A DNA stretch of 64,000 bases from Azospirillum brasilense (GTDB taxonomy: Bacteria; Pseudomonadota; Alphaproteobacteria; Azospirillales; Azospirillaceae): assembly GCF_022023855.1 (NCBI RefSeq), contig NZ_CP059450.1, positions 1,314,001-1,378,000 of the forward strand, written 5' to 3'. The position numbers were made by a program, and so were the translations under genes. This document shows positions 22,412 through 32,013 of this stretch, one piece after another; within the stretch, counting starts at the first letter, position 1; each line of letters starts with the position of its first letter. The notes under the pieces are model-generated. The model ran no database searches. It had not been told where the DNA came from and saw only the letters and a program-made list of their open reading frames with translations.

Positions 22412-23032
22412 ATGAGCACGCTGGTCGCCCCCACCCCGGAGGCAGGATCGAAGCCCGCGCAGATCCTGGAGGCCGCCGGAAAGCTGTTCCTGGACCATGG
22501 CTACGGCGCCGTCAGCATGGACGCCATCGCCAAGACGGCCAACGTGTCCAAGGCGACGCTCTACGCCCATTTCGGCAGCAAGGACGAGCTGTTCCGCGTC
22601 ATGGTCGCCCGCGAATGCAAGGGGCAGGCGATGGCCGCCGTCTGCGAGGAGGCGCGCGCGCTCGACATGGCCGACGGGCTGCGCCTGATCGCCCGCCATT
22701 TCGTCACGCTGATCCTGTCGCCGCAGGCGCTGGCCGGCTACCGCGTGGTGGTCGGCGAGGCCCACCGCTTCCCCGAGCTGGCGAGCGCCTTCTACGAGGC
22801 CGGCCCGGCCCGCACCATGGAGCACATCAGCGCCTTCATGACCGACCTTGACCGCCGCGGCCTGCTGCGCATCCCCGACCCGCAGCTTGCGGCGGAGCAG
22901 TTCGTCGGACTCGTCAAGTCGCACACGCATCTGCGCTTCATGCTGTGCCTGTCGGAACGCCCGACGGAGGAGCAGCTGACCCGGATCGTCGACGGCGCGG
23001 TCTCCCTGATCATCCGGGGCTACGCGCCATAA
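22412..23032 (+). CDS. TetR family repressor of the adjacent efflux operon
   Basis: Protein of 206 residues. The N-terminal helix-turn-helix (AAGKLFLDHGYGAVSMDAIA, then NVSKATLYAHFGSKDELF) is textbook TetR; the C-terminal ligand domain is of the AefR/TetR_C type and should bind a hydrophobic drug-like ligand. It is divergent from the EmrAB-like operon with 291 bases between, holding two matching palindromes. The start at 22412 has GAGGAACGC before it; a longer frame from 22289 adds non-family sequence. Auto-repression is likely since operator 2 is 146 bases upstream. Confidence 0.93.
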   Translation: MSTLVAPTPEAGSKPAQILEAAGKLFLDHGYGAVSMDAIAKTANVSKATLYAHFGSKDELFRVMVARECKGQAMAAVCEEARALDMADGLRLIARHFVTLILSPQALAGYRVVVGEAHRFPELASAFYEAGPARTMEHISAFMTDLDRRGLLRIPDPQLAAEQFVGLVKSHTHLRFMLCLSERPTEEQLTRIVDGAVSLIIRGYAP

Positions 23033-23055
23033 CCGGCCAGCGCCCGGCACGCGCC

Positions 23056-23715
23056 TCAGCGACCGCCGTCGAAGGTGATCATGACCTCCAGCACCCCGGC
23101 GGCGTCCGCCTGGACATCGCGGAAGGTAGCGATCTCACCGGGAAGGATCTGCGGCGGCATCGGCTCGACGGTCCAGTTCCGCAACGGCTGACGGTCGGCG
23201 CCCAGCGCGGTGACCCGCAGCGCCGGCACCGTGCGCAGCGTCTCGGAGACGTTGACGATCTGCCCCTCCACCAGCAAAGCGGCCTTGCCGTCCTCGGCCT
23301 TCTGTTCCGAGCGGACGTTCTGAAGCTGGAGGCCGGTGCCCGGCGGTTCCACCGGCAGGCCGACCGTCTCGTAGAACAGCGCGGCCGGAGGCCACAACCG
23401 CACCACGGTGGCGCGGCCGAAGTAGCCGGCGGCACCGATGGCCAGCAACACCGCCATGAAGGCCCCCCAACCGACCAGCGCCCGGCGCCCGGCGCCGGGG
23501 TCCGCCGGGGTTTTGGCCGGTGCCTTCGTCTTGGAGGACGGCGGCGGGACCGGGTGGAATTCGGTCACCGCGTCGGGATGGAAGACGGGATCGTCCTGCG
23601 GCGACTGCCACCACATGTGGCCGCATTGGGCGCAACGCACCTTCCGGCCCTGCGGACCAACCGCCGAATCGGCAAGAGTGTACCGTGTGTCGCAGGCCGG
23701 GCAGGTGATGATCAT
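23056..23715 (-). CDS. MJ0042-type zinc-ribbon membrane protein (DUF3426-like)
   Basis: Protein of 219 residues. The N-terminal zinc ribbon has C5, C8, C28 and C31 (CPAC...CAQC) in the MJ0042 pattern, then a Pro/Lys linker, one membrane helix at about 78-98 (VGWGAFMAVLLAIGAAGYFG), and a C-terminal extracytoplasmic domain of the DUF3426 kind. Function is unknown. In alphaproteobacteria this gene is typically divergent from ftsE, as it is here, which suggests a role near the envelope or cell division rather than proves it. Confidence 0.85.
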   Translation of the reverse strand: MIITCPACDTRYTLADSAVGPQGRKVRCAQCGHMWWQSPQDDPVFHPDAVTEFHPVPPPSSKTKAPAKTPADPGAGRRALVGWGAFMAVLLAIGAAGYFGRATVVRLWPPAALFYETVGLPVEPPGTGLQLQNVRSEQKAEDGKAALLVEGQIVNVSETLRTVPALRVTALGADRQPLRNWTVEPMPPQILPGEIATFRDVQADAAGVLEVMITFDGGR

Positions 23716-23934
23716 AGATGCCGATCGTTGTCACCGAATTTGCAGACTGTCCTTATAGGTAGTCATGAGGTGTGAAGCAAGGAACGCACGGGCGCAGCGC
23801 GCGGCCGCTCCAACCAAGGCAATGGGCGCGGCAAGGCGGACAGCGGTGGACGCGCCGGCCCCTGCCGGTGCATTGTCCATCCGCGCACCCGGCGGGACGC
23901 CGCCGGGGCCTTCCGTTGCGCCTTTGGTGGGACC

Positions 23935-24615
23935 GTGATCCGTTTCGAGAATGTGGGACTGCGCTATGGCACCGGACCGGAGGTGCTGCGCGACATCAGC
24001 TTCACCCTGCCGCCCGGCTCGTTCCACTTCATGACGGGGGCGAGCGGGGCCGGCAAGTCGTCGCTGCTGAAGCTGATGTATCTGGCGCTCCGCCCGTCGC
24101 GCGGGCTGGTCACCCTGTTCGGCAAGGACATGGCGCGGGTCAAGCGCACCGACCTGCCGGCGCTGCGCCGTCAGATCGGCGTGGTGTTCCAGGACTTCGC
24201 CCTGCTCGACCATCTCTCGGCGCTCGACAACGTGGCGCTGCCGCTGCGCATGGGCGGCGCGCGAGAGTCCGACGTGGTGGAGCACTGCACGGAAATCCTG
24301 CGCTGGGTGGGGCTGGGCAACCATCTGAACTCCCTGCCCTCCACCCTGTCGGGCGGGCAGCAGCAGCGCGTCGCCATCGCCCGCGCGGTCATCAACCGCC
24401 CGCGCCTGCTGCTGGCCGACGAGCCAACCGGCAACGTCGACGACGGCATCGGCATGCGCCTGCTCTACCTGTTCGAGGAGCTTCACAAGCTGGGCACCAC
24501 CGTGGTCATCGCCTCGCACAACGAGGCGCTGATCCGCCGCTTCGAGCACCCGCGCCTGATGCTGGAGAACGGGCGCCTGCACGTCCTGCCGGCACATGCC
24601 TCGCGCTGGGCGTGA
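23935..24615 (+). CDS. ftsE: cell-division ATP-binding protein FtsE
   Basis: ABC ATPase of 226 residues that with FtsX couples division to periplasmic peptidoglycan hydrolases. Walker A is GASGAGKSS, the Q-loop [17 protein letters not shown], signature LSGGQQQR and Walker [11 protein letters not shown]. The DEPTGN and LLDHLS stretches are the FtsE/LolD-group features; identity as FtsE rests on the following ftsX. The GTG start has GGTGGG upstream. ftsX begins 22 bases downstream. Confidence 0.94.
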   Translation: MIRFENVGLRYGTGPEVLRDISFTLPPGSFHFMTGASGAGKSSLLKLMYLALRPSRGLVTLFGKDMARVKRTDLPALRRQIGVVFQDFALLDHLSALDNVALPLRMGGARESDVVEHCTEILRWVGLGNHLNSLPSTLSGGQQQRVAIARAVINRPRLLLADEPTGNVDDGIGMRLLYLFEELHKLGTTVVIASHNEALIRRFEHPRLMLENGRLHVLPAHASRWA

Positions 24616-24637
24616 CGCGGAGGGAAGGAGACACGCC

Positions 24638-25540
24638 ATGGCCCTGCCGCCGCTGACCCGCCGAAACTCCGACCTGCCGCTGGCTAAGGACCCGACCTCG
24701 CGCTTCCTGATGTGGCTGACTGCGCTGATGGTCTATCTGGCGGCGCTGGCGCTGGCCGGGGCGCTGCTCGTCTCCGACATGACCCGGCGCTGGGACAGCG
24801 GTCTGGCCGGCGGGCTGACGGTGCAGATCATGCCGCTGCCCGACAGCGCCCAGGCCGCCCCGCTGGAGGAGCGGACGGAGGCCGCGCTGACCGTCCTGCG
24901 CGCCACCCCCGGCATCGCCACCGCCAGCCTCCTGTCCAGCGGCGACGTCGGCCGGCTTCTGGAGCCGTGGCTGGGCAAGGAGGCCGCCGATCCGCTGCTG
25001 CCGATGCCGCGGCTGATCGACGTGATGACCAACGGGCCGGTGGACACGGCGGCGCTGTCCGCGCGCCTGACCTCCGCCGCCCCCGGCGCCACGCTGGACG
25101 ACCATGCGGTGTGGCTGGCCGACCTGCGCCGCTTCGCCGGGGCGATGCATCTGGCGGCGCTGGGCATCGTGGCGCTGATCGGCGGGGCGGGCGTGATGGC
25201 GGTGATCTTCGCCGTGCGCTCCGGCCTCGCCATTCACCGCCATGTGGTGGAGCTGCTGCACCTGATGGGGGCAACCGACCGCTACGTGGCGCGGCAGTTC
25301 GAATCGCACGTCATCGGCCTGACCCTGCGCGGCGGGCTGACCGGGCTGCTGCTGGCCGCCGGCACGCTGGGCGGGATCGGCCACGCCGCCGCCGGGCTTC
25401 ACGCCAGCCTGCTGCCCGACCTCGCCACCTCGCCCTGGTGGGCCGTCGCCGCGCTGGCCGCCGTGCCGCTGGCCGCCTGCCTGCTGGCCGCGCTGACCGC
25501 GCGCTGGACGGTGCTGCGCACGCTGGAGTCGATGCCGTGA
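24638..25540 (+). CDS. ftsX: cell-division permease-like protein FtsX
   Basis: Partner of FtsE, 300 residues: a cytoplasmic N-terminus, membrane helix 1 at about 28-50, a periplasmic domain (about 55-165) and three more helices in the C-terminal half (HLAALGIVALIGGAGVMAVIFAVRS in pieces, then GLTGLLLAAGTLGGIG and VAALAAVPLAACLLAALTA). The block HRHVVELLHLMGATDRYVARQF is the conserved FtsX loop (family has ELxxLxGAxxxxIxxPF). The start at 24638 has GGGAAGGAG nine bases ahead. Confidence 0.94.
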   Translation: MALPPLTRRNSDLPLAKDPTSRFLMWLTALMVYLAALALAGALLVSDMTRRWDSGLAGGLTVQIMPLPDSAQAAPLEERTEAALTVLRATPGIATASLLSSGDVGRLLEPWLGKEAADPLLPMPRLIDVMTNGPVDTAALSARLTSAAPGATLDDHAVWLADLRRFAGAMHLAALGIVALIGGAGVMAVIFAVRSGLAIHRHVVELLHLMGATDRYVARQFESHVIGLTLRGGLTGLLLAAGTLGGIGHAAAGLHASLLPDLATSPWWAVAALAAVPLAACLLAALTARWTVLRTLESMP

Positions 25541-25575
25541 CCGCCCGCCCGCTCCGTCCGTCCGGAGGCTGAGGG

Positions 25576-26211
25576 ATGGCCCACTCGCGGCGCGCCCGGG
25601 TCCTGCGGGCTTTGCGACGGCTGCTGCTGCTGGCAATGCTGGGCGGGCTGGCGTGGCTCGGCGGGCTGTTCTGGTTTGCCGCGTCGATCCCCCGCAGCCC
25701 GCCGCAACCCGGCAGCGCCGAGGCCACCCGCAACACCGACGCCATCGTGGTGCTGACCGGCGGCAGCGGCCGGCTGAGCACCGGGCTTGAACTGCTGGCC
25801 GACGGGCGGGCGCACCGGCTGTTCGTCTCCGGCGTCTACGAGGGGCTGGAGGTGCAGGAGTTGCTGAAGCGCTCCCGCCAGTTCCCCGGCGAGATGGAAT
25901 GCTGCATCACGCTCGGCTATTCGGCGGACAGCACGATCGGCAACGCCTACGAGACGGCGGACTGGCTGCGCGAGCAGGGCTTCACCTCAATGCGGCTGGT
26001 CACCGCCAACTACCACATGATGCGCAGCCTGTTGGAGTTCCGCATGGTGATCCCGCAGGTCGAGGTGGTGCCCCACCCCGTCGCCTCCCCCAACGTGCAT
26101 CTCAACGACTGGTGGCTGTGGCCGGGCACGGCGAATCTGCTGATGACCGAGTACAACAAGTACATTGTGACGCGCCTTCGCTACACGCTTGAGAAGCTGA
26201 TCGAATCCTGA
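25576..26211 (+). CDS. YdcF/SanA-like DUF218 protein
   Basis: Protein of 211 residues with one N-terminal membrane helix (about 15-37) and a DUF218 Rossmann-like domain outside the membrane. Conserved elements are DAIVVLTGGSGRLSTGLEL, LFVSGVYEG and VTANYHMMRSLLEF. Homologues are implicated in envelope integrity and vancomycin resistance (SanA, ElyC), without a known reaction. It sits 35 bases after ftsX and 13 before plsC on the same strand, supporting an envelope-biogenesis operon. Confidence 0.87.
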   Translation: MAHSRRARVLRALRRLLLLAMLGGLAWLGGLFWFAASIPRSPPQPGSAEATRNTDAIVVLTGGSGRLSTGLELLADGRAHRLFVSGVYEGLEVQELLKRSRQFPGEMECCITLGYSADSTIGNAYETADWLREQGFTSMRLVTANYHMMRSLLEFRMVIPQVEVVPHPVASPNVHLNDWWLWPGTANLLMTEYNKYIVTRLRYTLEKLIES

Positions 26212-26224
26212 CAAGTTCCCGGCC

Positions 26225-27007
26225 ATGATCTTCCTGCGTTCCCTCGCCTTCAACGTCGCCTTCTATGTGTGGACGGCGGTCATCTGCGTCGGCATCCTGT
26301 GGTCGCTGCTGCTGCCGCGACGCAGCATGATCCGCGTGATCACGTGGTATTTCGGCACCGTCTCGTGGCTGGAGCGCACGCTCGCCGGCATCCGATACGA
26401 GGTGCGCGGGCGCGAGCACGTTCCCAAAAGCGGGTCGTTCCTCCTGGCCGCCAAGCACCAATCGGCCTGGGAGACGATGAAGCTGCACTTCCTCGTCAAC
26501 GACCCGGCGATCATCCTGAAGCGCGAGCTTCTGTGGATTCCCATCTGGGGCTGGTACGCCGCCAAATCCCGGATGATCGCCGTTGACCGCGGCGCCAAGG
26601 GGCGCGCCGTCGCCTCCATGGTCCGGAACGCCCGCCCGGTGCGGGACGAGGGGCGTCCCATCGTGATCTTCCCGCAGGGGACGCGGGTCGCCGTCGGCGC
26701 CTACCGCCCCTACCGGATCGGCGTCGGCGTGCTCTACGACCATCTCGACATCCCCATCGTGCCGATGGCTCTGAACGCCGGCCTCTACTGGGCGCGCAAC
26801 AGCTTCATCAAGCGGCCGGGCACCATCACCGTGGAATTCCTGCCCCCCATCCCGCCGGGCCTGGGCCGCGCCAAGGCCATGCAGGAGTTGGAGGAGCGGC
26901 TGGAGGCGGCCACCGACCGGCTGGTCGTCGCCGCGGGCGGTCCGGCGACCGTGCGGCCGAAGGCGGCGGAACCGGCCACCGCTGCGGTGAGCGAAACCGC
27001 GTCCTGA
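26225..27007 (+). CDS. PlsC-like 1-acyl-glycerol-3-phosphate acyltransferase
   Basis: Membrane acyltransferase of 260 residues, expected to make phosphatidic acid from lysophosphatidic acid. An N-terminal helix spans about 8-30. The catalytic block is H78-QSAW-E83, an H-X4-E in place of the canonical H-X4-D; block III is FPQGTRVAVG where most enzymes have FPEGTR. The C-terminus is an Ala-rich tail. These two substitutions recur in alphaproteobacterial relatives as far as I recall, so activity is still likely. The stop TGA overlaps the ATG of the next gene by one base. Confidence 0.88.
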   Translation: MIFLRSLAFNVAFYVWTAVICVGILWSLLLPRRSMIRVITWYFGTVSWLERTLAGIRYEVRGREHVPKSGSFLLAAKHQSAWETMKLHFLVNDPAIILKRELLWIPIWGWYAAKSRMIAVDRGAKGRAVASMVRNARPVRDEGRPIVIFPQGTRVAVGAYRPYRIGVGVLYDHLDIPIVPMALNAGLYWARNSFIKRPGTITVEFLPPIPPGLGRAKAMQELEERLEAATDRLVVAAGGPATVRPKAAEPATAAVSETAS

Positions 27008-27996
27008 TGCGCCGGGGCGCGGCCTTCGCCATCCTCGCCGGTCCTGTGCTGGCAATGTCGATGGTGGCGGCAACGGACGCCCACGCCCAGTCGCAGCCGA
27101 GCGCGGAACGCTTTTCCAACGCCGCGGTGACCGGGGGCGTCACCATCACCCGAAAGGCCTGCGCCGCGCTGGAGGCCCAGGAAACCGCCGCCTGGGTCGA
27201 GGTGGACGGGCGCGGGGAGTGCCTGCGCTACTACGCGGCGGGCCTGCGCCCCGACCCCGGCCCCAACCCCATCGCCGCGGCCTGGATGCACGGCGACATC
27301 ATGGGGACCAAGCCGACCTCCGTCGGCCACCAGGAGGGGCTGGGTGTCGCCGCCATGATCGACCAGGAACGGGCCTTGGCGGAGCGGTTCGGCATCCCTT
27401 TCCTGTTCCTCGCCCGGCCCGGCGCCTATGGCAGTTCCGGCCGTTTCTGGACGACGCGCCACACGCCGCGCGAGGCGGTCCTGATGAACGCGCTGCTCGA
27501 CGTCCTGAAGGCCCGCTACGGCGTGACGGAATGGGCCCTGGGCGGCCACAGCGCCGGCGGCACGCTGACCGCGGAGTTCCTGGCCCGCCGCCACGACCTG
27601 CGCTGCGCGGTCATCTCCTCCGGCGCGCCGGCCTACCGAGCCTATCTGGAGGCGCGCGGACTCCAGAAGGTGCTGGCCCGCCCGCAGGGCTGGTTCGACC
27701 CCGCCGACTCGCTCGACCGCATCCCGCAAGATCCCAAACGCCGCGTCTTCGTCATCGGCGACCCGCGCGAGACCAACATCCCGTTCCACACCCAGCGCGG
27801 CTATTCCAACGCCCTGGTGGAGCGCGGCCACGCGGCGTGGCTGGTGCCGCTGGAGCGGGCGCCAGCCCCGCGTCACCACAGCCTCGTGGACTTCGGCGAA
27901 ACCGCTCTCGGCCTGTGCGGGTCCGGCGCCGACACTGGGCGGATCCTGGCGACGCTCAAGGCCATGCCGGACCAGCGGGACCGCATCAGCAACTGA
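27007..27996 (+). CDS. secreted alpha/beta hydrolase-fold protein
   Basis: Protein of 329 residues with a signal peptide (MRRGAAFAILAGPVLAMSM to about AHAQ, residue 27), so periplasmic. The alpha/beta hydrolase nucleophile elbow is G-H181-S182-A-G, and the late RHHSLVDFGE supplies a probable catalytic His. An acidic residue before it is likely but not certain. Substrate unknown; family relatives include dienelactone hydrolase-like and prolyl-oligopeptidase-like esterases. One-base overlap with plsC indicates co-translation. Confidence 0.8.
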   Translation: MRRGAAFAILAGPVLAMSMVAATDAHAQSQPSAERFSNAAVTGGVTITRKACAALEAQETAAWVEVDGRGECLRYYAAGLRPDPGPNPIAAAWMHGDIMGTKPTSVGHQEGLGVAAMIDQERALAERFGIPFLFLARPGAYGSSGRFWTTRHTPREAVLMNALLDVLKARYGVTEWALGGHSAGGTLTAEFLARRHDLRCAVISSGAPAYRAYLEARGLQKVLARPQGWFDPADSLDRIPQDPKRRVFVIGDPRETNIPFHTQRGYSNALVERGHAAWLVPLERAPAPRHHSLVDFGETALGLCGSGADTGRILATLKAMPDQRDRISN

Positions 27997-28114
27997 CGGC
28001 CAGAACGCAAGAAGAACGGTCGGGTTGACCCTCGGAAGGGCGGCCCCTACTCTTCGGACACGGTTGTCGGCGGGACGGCGTTTTCGACCGGCCGCCCGCG
28101 CAAGGGGAAGACGC

Positions 28115-30424
28115 ATGACGGGGATCGCCACCATTTCCCAGCGGATCTGGGACATGAAGTACCGCTTCAAGTCCGCCGCGGGCGACCCCATCGACCAGAC
28201 CATCGCCGACACCTGGCGCCGCGTCGCCACGGCGCTCGCCGCGCCCGAGCCCGATCCGGCGGTGTGGGCGCCGCGATTCGAACGGGCGCTGTCCCGTTTC
28301 GAGTTCCTTCCCGCCGGGCGCATCCTGGCCGGGGCCGGCACCGGGCGGACGGTGACGCTGTTCAACTGCTTCGTCATGGGACGGATCGAGGACGACCTCG
28401 GCGCCATCTTCGCCCATCTGCGCGAAGCGGCGCTGACCATGCAGCAGGGCGGCGGCATCGGCTACGACTTCTCCACCCTGCGGCCCAAGGGTGCCCTCGT
28501 GAAGGGGGTGGGCGCCGACGCCTCCGGCCCGCTGTCCTTCATGGACGTGTGGGACAGCATGTGCCGCACCATCATGTCGGCGGGCGCCCGGCGCGGCGCG
28601 ATGATGGCGACCCTGCGCTGCGACCACCCCGACATCGAGGATTTCATCGACGCCAAGCGCGAGCCCGGCCGGCTGCGCATGTTCAACCTGTCGGTCCTGG
28701 TCACCGACGCCTTCATGGACGCCGTGCGCAAGGACCGGCCCTGGCCGCTGGTCTTCGACGGGCAGGTTCACCGCGAGGTGCGGGCCCGCGGCCTGTGGGA
28801 CCGCATCATGCAGGCCACCTACGCCTATGCGGAGCCGGGCGTCATCTTCATCGACCGGGTGAACGGGCAGAACAACCTGAATTATTGCGAATCCATCTCC
28901 GCCACCAACCCATGCGGGGAGCAGCCGCTGCCCCCCTACGGGGCCTGCCTGCTCGGCTCGATCAACCTCGCCGCCCTGGTGATCGACCCGTTCGAGGAGA
29001 CGGCCCGGCTCGACACCGACCGGCTGAAGGAGCTGACGGCGCTCGCCGTGCGGATGATGGACAATGTGGTCGACGCATCGCGCTTCCCGTTGGAGCCGCA
29101 GGCGCGGGAGGCCCACGCCAAACGCCGCATCGGGCTGGGCGTCACCGGGCTGGCCGACGCGCTGATCCTCTGCCGCACGCGCTACGGCGGCGAGGCGGCG
29201 GTCGCGCTGACGGAGTCCTGGCTGAGGACCATCCGCAACGAGGCCTACCGCGCCTCCGCCCTGCTCGCCGCGGAGAAGGGCGCGTTTCCGCTCTTCGATC
29301 GCGACGCCTATATGGCTGCCCCGATGGTGCGCGGGCTGGACGAGGATGTGCGCGGCCTGATCGCGGAACATGGCATCCGCAACGCGCTTCTGACCTCAAT
29401 CGCGCCAACCGGGACGATCTCACTGTTCGCCGACAACGTATCGTCGGGGATCGAGCCCGTCTTCTCCTACAGCTACGAGCGCACCGTCCTGATGCCCGAC
29501 GGCACCCGCCGGACGGAGGAGGTGAGCGACCACGCCTACCGCCTGTTCCGCGCGCGGTTCGGGGACGAGGCCCCCCTGCCCGACTGGTTCGTGGACGCAC
29601 AGTCGCTGACCCCGGCGGAGCATGTGGTGATGCAGGCGGCCGCCCAGCGCCATGTGGACAGCTCCATCTCCAAGACCATCAACTGCCCGGAGGACCTGCC
29701 CTTCGACGCCTTCAAGGACGTCTATTGGCAAGCCTACGAGCTGGGTTGCAAGGGCTGCACAACCTACCGCCCGAACGCGGTCACCGGCTCCGTCCTGTCG
29801 GTGAAGAAGGAGGGCGCGACCCCGTCCCCAACCCAGGCCCCCGACCCCGCCGCGGCCTCGGGCGTCATGGCGTCGTCCAAGCCACCCGACCGTCCGGAGA
29901 CCCTGCCAGGCGAGACTTACAAGGTGCGCTGGCCGGACAGCGACCACGCCATGTACATCACCATCAATGACATCGTGGAGAACGGACGGCGCCGGCCTTT
30001 CGAGGTCTTCATCAACTCCAAGAACATGGAGCATTACGCCTGGACCGTGGCGCTGACGCGGATGATCTCCGCGGTGTTCCGCCGCGGCGGCGAAGTCGGC
30101 TTCGTGGTGGAGGAGTTGAAAGCGGTCTTCGACCCGCGCGGCGGCGCCTGGATGCAGGGCCGCTACGTCCCGTCCCTTCTGGCGGCCATCGGTGACGTGA
30201 TCGAACGGCACCTCAAGGCCATCGGCATGCTGCCGGACGACAGGCCCGCCGACGGGACGCCGACCGCTCCGCCGTCCGCCGATGCCGCCCCCGGTGCCGC
30301 ACCGGTGGTCATCGGAACCGAGCCGGCCAATCTCCGGCAATGCCCGAAATGCGGCCAGCCCGGCCTGATCCGGCAGGAAGGCTGCGACAGCTGCCTGAAC
30401 TGCGGCTATTCCAAATGCGCCTGA
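28115..30424 (+). CDS. nrdJ: adenosylcobalamin-dependent (class II) ribonucleotide reductase
   Basis: Enzyme of 769 residues reducing ribonucleotides with a B12-generated thiyl radical, so DNA precursors can be made with or without oxygen. The catalytic barrel shows LFNCFVMG (one redox Cys), the active-site N265-P-C267-G-E269, and CLLGSINL. After about residue 560 comes a Pro/Ala linker, a DUF-like domain, and a C-terminal zinc ribbon with CPKC and CDSCLNCGYSKC, which relays electrons in this subclass. The start at 28115 has AAGGGGAAG upstream. No cobalamin riboswitch is visible in the 118-base leader. Confidence 0.94.
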   Translation: MTGIATISQRIWDMKYRFKSAAGDPIDQTIADTWRRVATALAAPEPDPAVWAPRFERALSRFEFLPAGRILAGAGTGRTVTLFNCFVMGRIEDDLGAIFAHLREAALTMQQGGGIGYDFSTLRPKGALVKGVGADASGPLSFMDVWDSMCRTIMSAGARRGAMMATLRCDHPDIEDFIDAKREPGRLRMFNLSVLVTDAFMDAVRKDRPWPLVFDGQVHREVRARGLWDRIMQATYAYAEPGVIFIDRVNGQNNLNYCESISATNPCGEQPLPPYGACLLGSINLAALVIDPFEETARLDTDRLKELTALAVRMMDNVVDASRFPLEPQAREAHAKRRIGLGVTGLADALILCRTRYGGEAAVALTESWLRTIRNEAYRASALLAAEKGAFPLFDRDAYMAAPMVRGLDEDVRGLIAEHGIRNALLTSIAPTGTISLFADNVSSGIEPVFSYSYERTVLMPDGTRRTEEVSDHAYRLFRARFGDEAPLPDWFVDAQSLTPAEHVVMQAAAQRHVDSSISKTINCPEDLPFDAFKDVYWQAYELGCKGCTTYRPNAVTGSVLSVKKEGATPSPTQAPDPAAASGVMASSKPPDRPETLPGETYKVRWPDSDHAMYITINDIVENGRRRPFEVFINSKNMEHYAWTVALTRMISAVFRRGGEVGFVVEELKAVFDPRGGAWMQGRYVPSLLAAIGDVIERHLKAIGMLPDDRPADGTPTAPPSADAAPGAAPVVIGTEPANLRQCPKCGQPGLIRQEGCDSCLNCGYSKCA

Positions 30425-30430
30425 GGGCGG

Positions 30431-31075
30431 TCAGCACCGCGACGGCTCGCCGGAAATCGGCGGCGCCGGCACGCAGGGCGCGTCGCCTCCGTTCCGGGTG
30501 ACGGCCGGCGTCGCCGTGGCGCCGGACAGGAGTTCGTCGATGCCGACCCCCTTCGCGATGGCGATGCCGGGCGCCATCATCAAAGGCACCCAGATCACCG
30601 CGGACAGCAGGTTGGCGGTCTGGAAGCTGTGGTGAGGCATCGCCATCATCCCGGCGGTGATCGGCACCACCGGCCGCAGCGGCCCGAGGAAACGGGCAAG
30701 GAACACGCTCTTGCCGCCGTGGCGCAGGAAGAAGCGGCTGCCCCGCTCCAGAAGCTCCGGCCGCTGACGGAATGGCCAGACAACCGGGACACGGTCACCG
30801 AACACCCGGCCGAGCCAGTAGGACACGGCGTCGCCCAGCACCGCGCCCAGCGCGAGGGCGACATAGACCTGCCAGAAGCCGAGAGCGCCGGAGGCGACCA
30901 GCGCGCCCCCCGTGGCGATCAGCACCACGCCCGGCACCACGAACCCGACGAAGGCCAGGGACTCCGCGAAGGCGCACAGGAAGAAGATCACCTCCGCCCA
31001 GGATGCGTTCGCTTCGATGAAGGCTCCCCAACGCTCCATGCCGTCGATCAGCACATTCCTTGCTGCGTCGTTCAT
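30431..31075 (-). CDS. DedA family membrane protein
   Basis: Inner-membrane protein of 214 residues in the DedA/VTT superfamily, thought to flip or transport lipids and keep the proton gradient. Visible signatures are FVGFVVPGVVLIATGGALVASG near residue 42, GAVLGDAVSYWLGRVFG, and the conserved FLARFLGPLRPVVPITAGM. About five membrane segments. It converges on the ribonucleotide reductase gene, 6 bases apart. Confidence 0.92.
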   Translation of the reverse strand: MNDAARNVLIDGMERWGAFIEANASWAEVIFFLCAFAESLAFVGFVVPGVVLIATGGALVASGALGFWQVYVALALGAVLGDAVSYWLGRVFGDRVPVVWPFRQRPELLERGSRFFLRHGGKSVFLARFLGPLRPVVPITAGMMAMPHHSFQTANLLSAVIWVPLMMAPGIAIAKGVGIDELLSGATATPAVTRNGGDAPCVPAPPISGEPSRC

Positions 31076-31175
31076 TCAGGTTCCCTGTGAGGCGGCTCGT
31101 TGGAGCGGACTGTGCCACAGATCGGCAGCGCCGTGCAGATCGGTGAACACCCCATCCCGCCTCGCCGTACAGGGA

Positions 31176-31877
31176 TCAGGGCGCGGCCTGGAGCCACTCG
31201 GCCAGCATCTTCTGCCCGGCCTCGCGCAATTCCGGACCGATCCGCGCCGCTTGACCGCGCAGCACGCGCGGGTCAATGCCGGCCCCCGCCAATTCGGCGG
31301 CATGGCCCGTCAGCCATCGCTCGATGCCGGCGGCTACATCGACCTCCGGATGGAATTGCAGGGCCAGCGTGTGGCGGCCAACCGAAAACCCCTGGGTTGC
31401 GCAGAGCGGCGTCGACGCTAGGCTCTCCGCCCCGTCGGGGACCTGGAAGGCGTCCCCGTGCCAGTGAAGCACCGGAACGCCCTCCAGATGTCGAAGCGGC
31501 CCGGCCCGTCCGGCATCGGTCAGAGTGAGCGGGCCGAATCCGATTTCCTTGTGGCCCATGGGGCGCACCGCCGCACCGAGCGCCTTGGCGATCTGCTGCG
31601 CCCCGAGGCAGATGCCGAGCGTCGGGCGCCCCGCGGCCAGCCTTGCGGCCAGGAGCGAGGATTCCTCGGCGAGATACGGATAGGCGTCGCTTTCATAGAC
31701 CCCGACGGGACCGCCGAGGACGATCAGCAAGTCCGGCTCCAGCGGATCAAGCGTCGCGAAAGGCGCCGCGTCGAGATCATGATAGCGGACCGCATAGCCG
31801 GCATCCGACAGAACCGCGCCGAAGATGCCAAGGTCTTCAAAATGGACGTGCCGGATTGCCAGTGCCGTTTTGTGCAT
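31176..31877 (-). CDS. class I glutamine amidotransferase (GuaA-like stand-alone domain)
   Basis: Protein of 233 residues with a full triad-type amidotransferase fold: the nucleophile Cys in GICLGAQ, the His-Glu of FHPEVD, and the oxyanion-loop LGGPVGVYE. It has no synthetase domain, so it may act on gamma-glutamyl compounds (PuuD-like) or as a free amidotransferase. The start at 31877 begins the family sequence; an in-frame extension to 31985 does not match. It lies between the DedA and MocR genes, all minus strand, with about 100-base gaps. Confidence 0.85.
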   Translation of the reverse strand: MHKTALAIRHVHFEDLGIFGAVLSDAGYAVRYHDLDAAPFATLDPLEPDLLIVLGGPVGVYESDAYPYLAEESSLLAARLAAGRPTLGICLGAQQIAKALGAAVRPMGHKEIGFGPLTLTDAGRAGPLRHLEGVPVLHWHGDAFQVPDGAESLASTPLCATQGFSVGRHTLALQFHPEVDVAAGIERWLTGHAAELAGAGIDPRVLRGQAARIGPELREAGQKMLAEWLQAAP

Positions 31878-32013
31878 GGGTCGCCTCCCGCTCCCGCGCC
31901 GGGAACGTCGTGGATTGGTCGGCTCTCGGATACCAGACGAATGGCTCGCTGTGCCCAGCCATTTCCCAGCAATGGCCCAGACCAATTCTCCTTGGTCCGG
32001 AGGCCCGCCGAAT

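Noticed and set aside
27997..28114. Possible cobalamin riboswitch before the B12-dependent ribonucleotide reductase
   Set aside because: No B12-box (GCCACTG-like) and the leader is only 118 bases.
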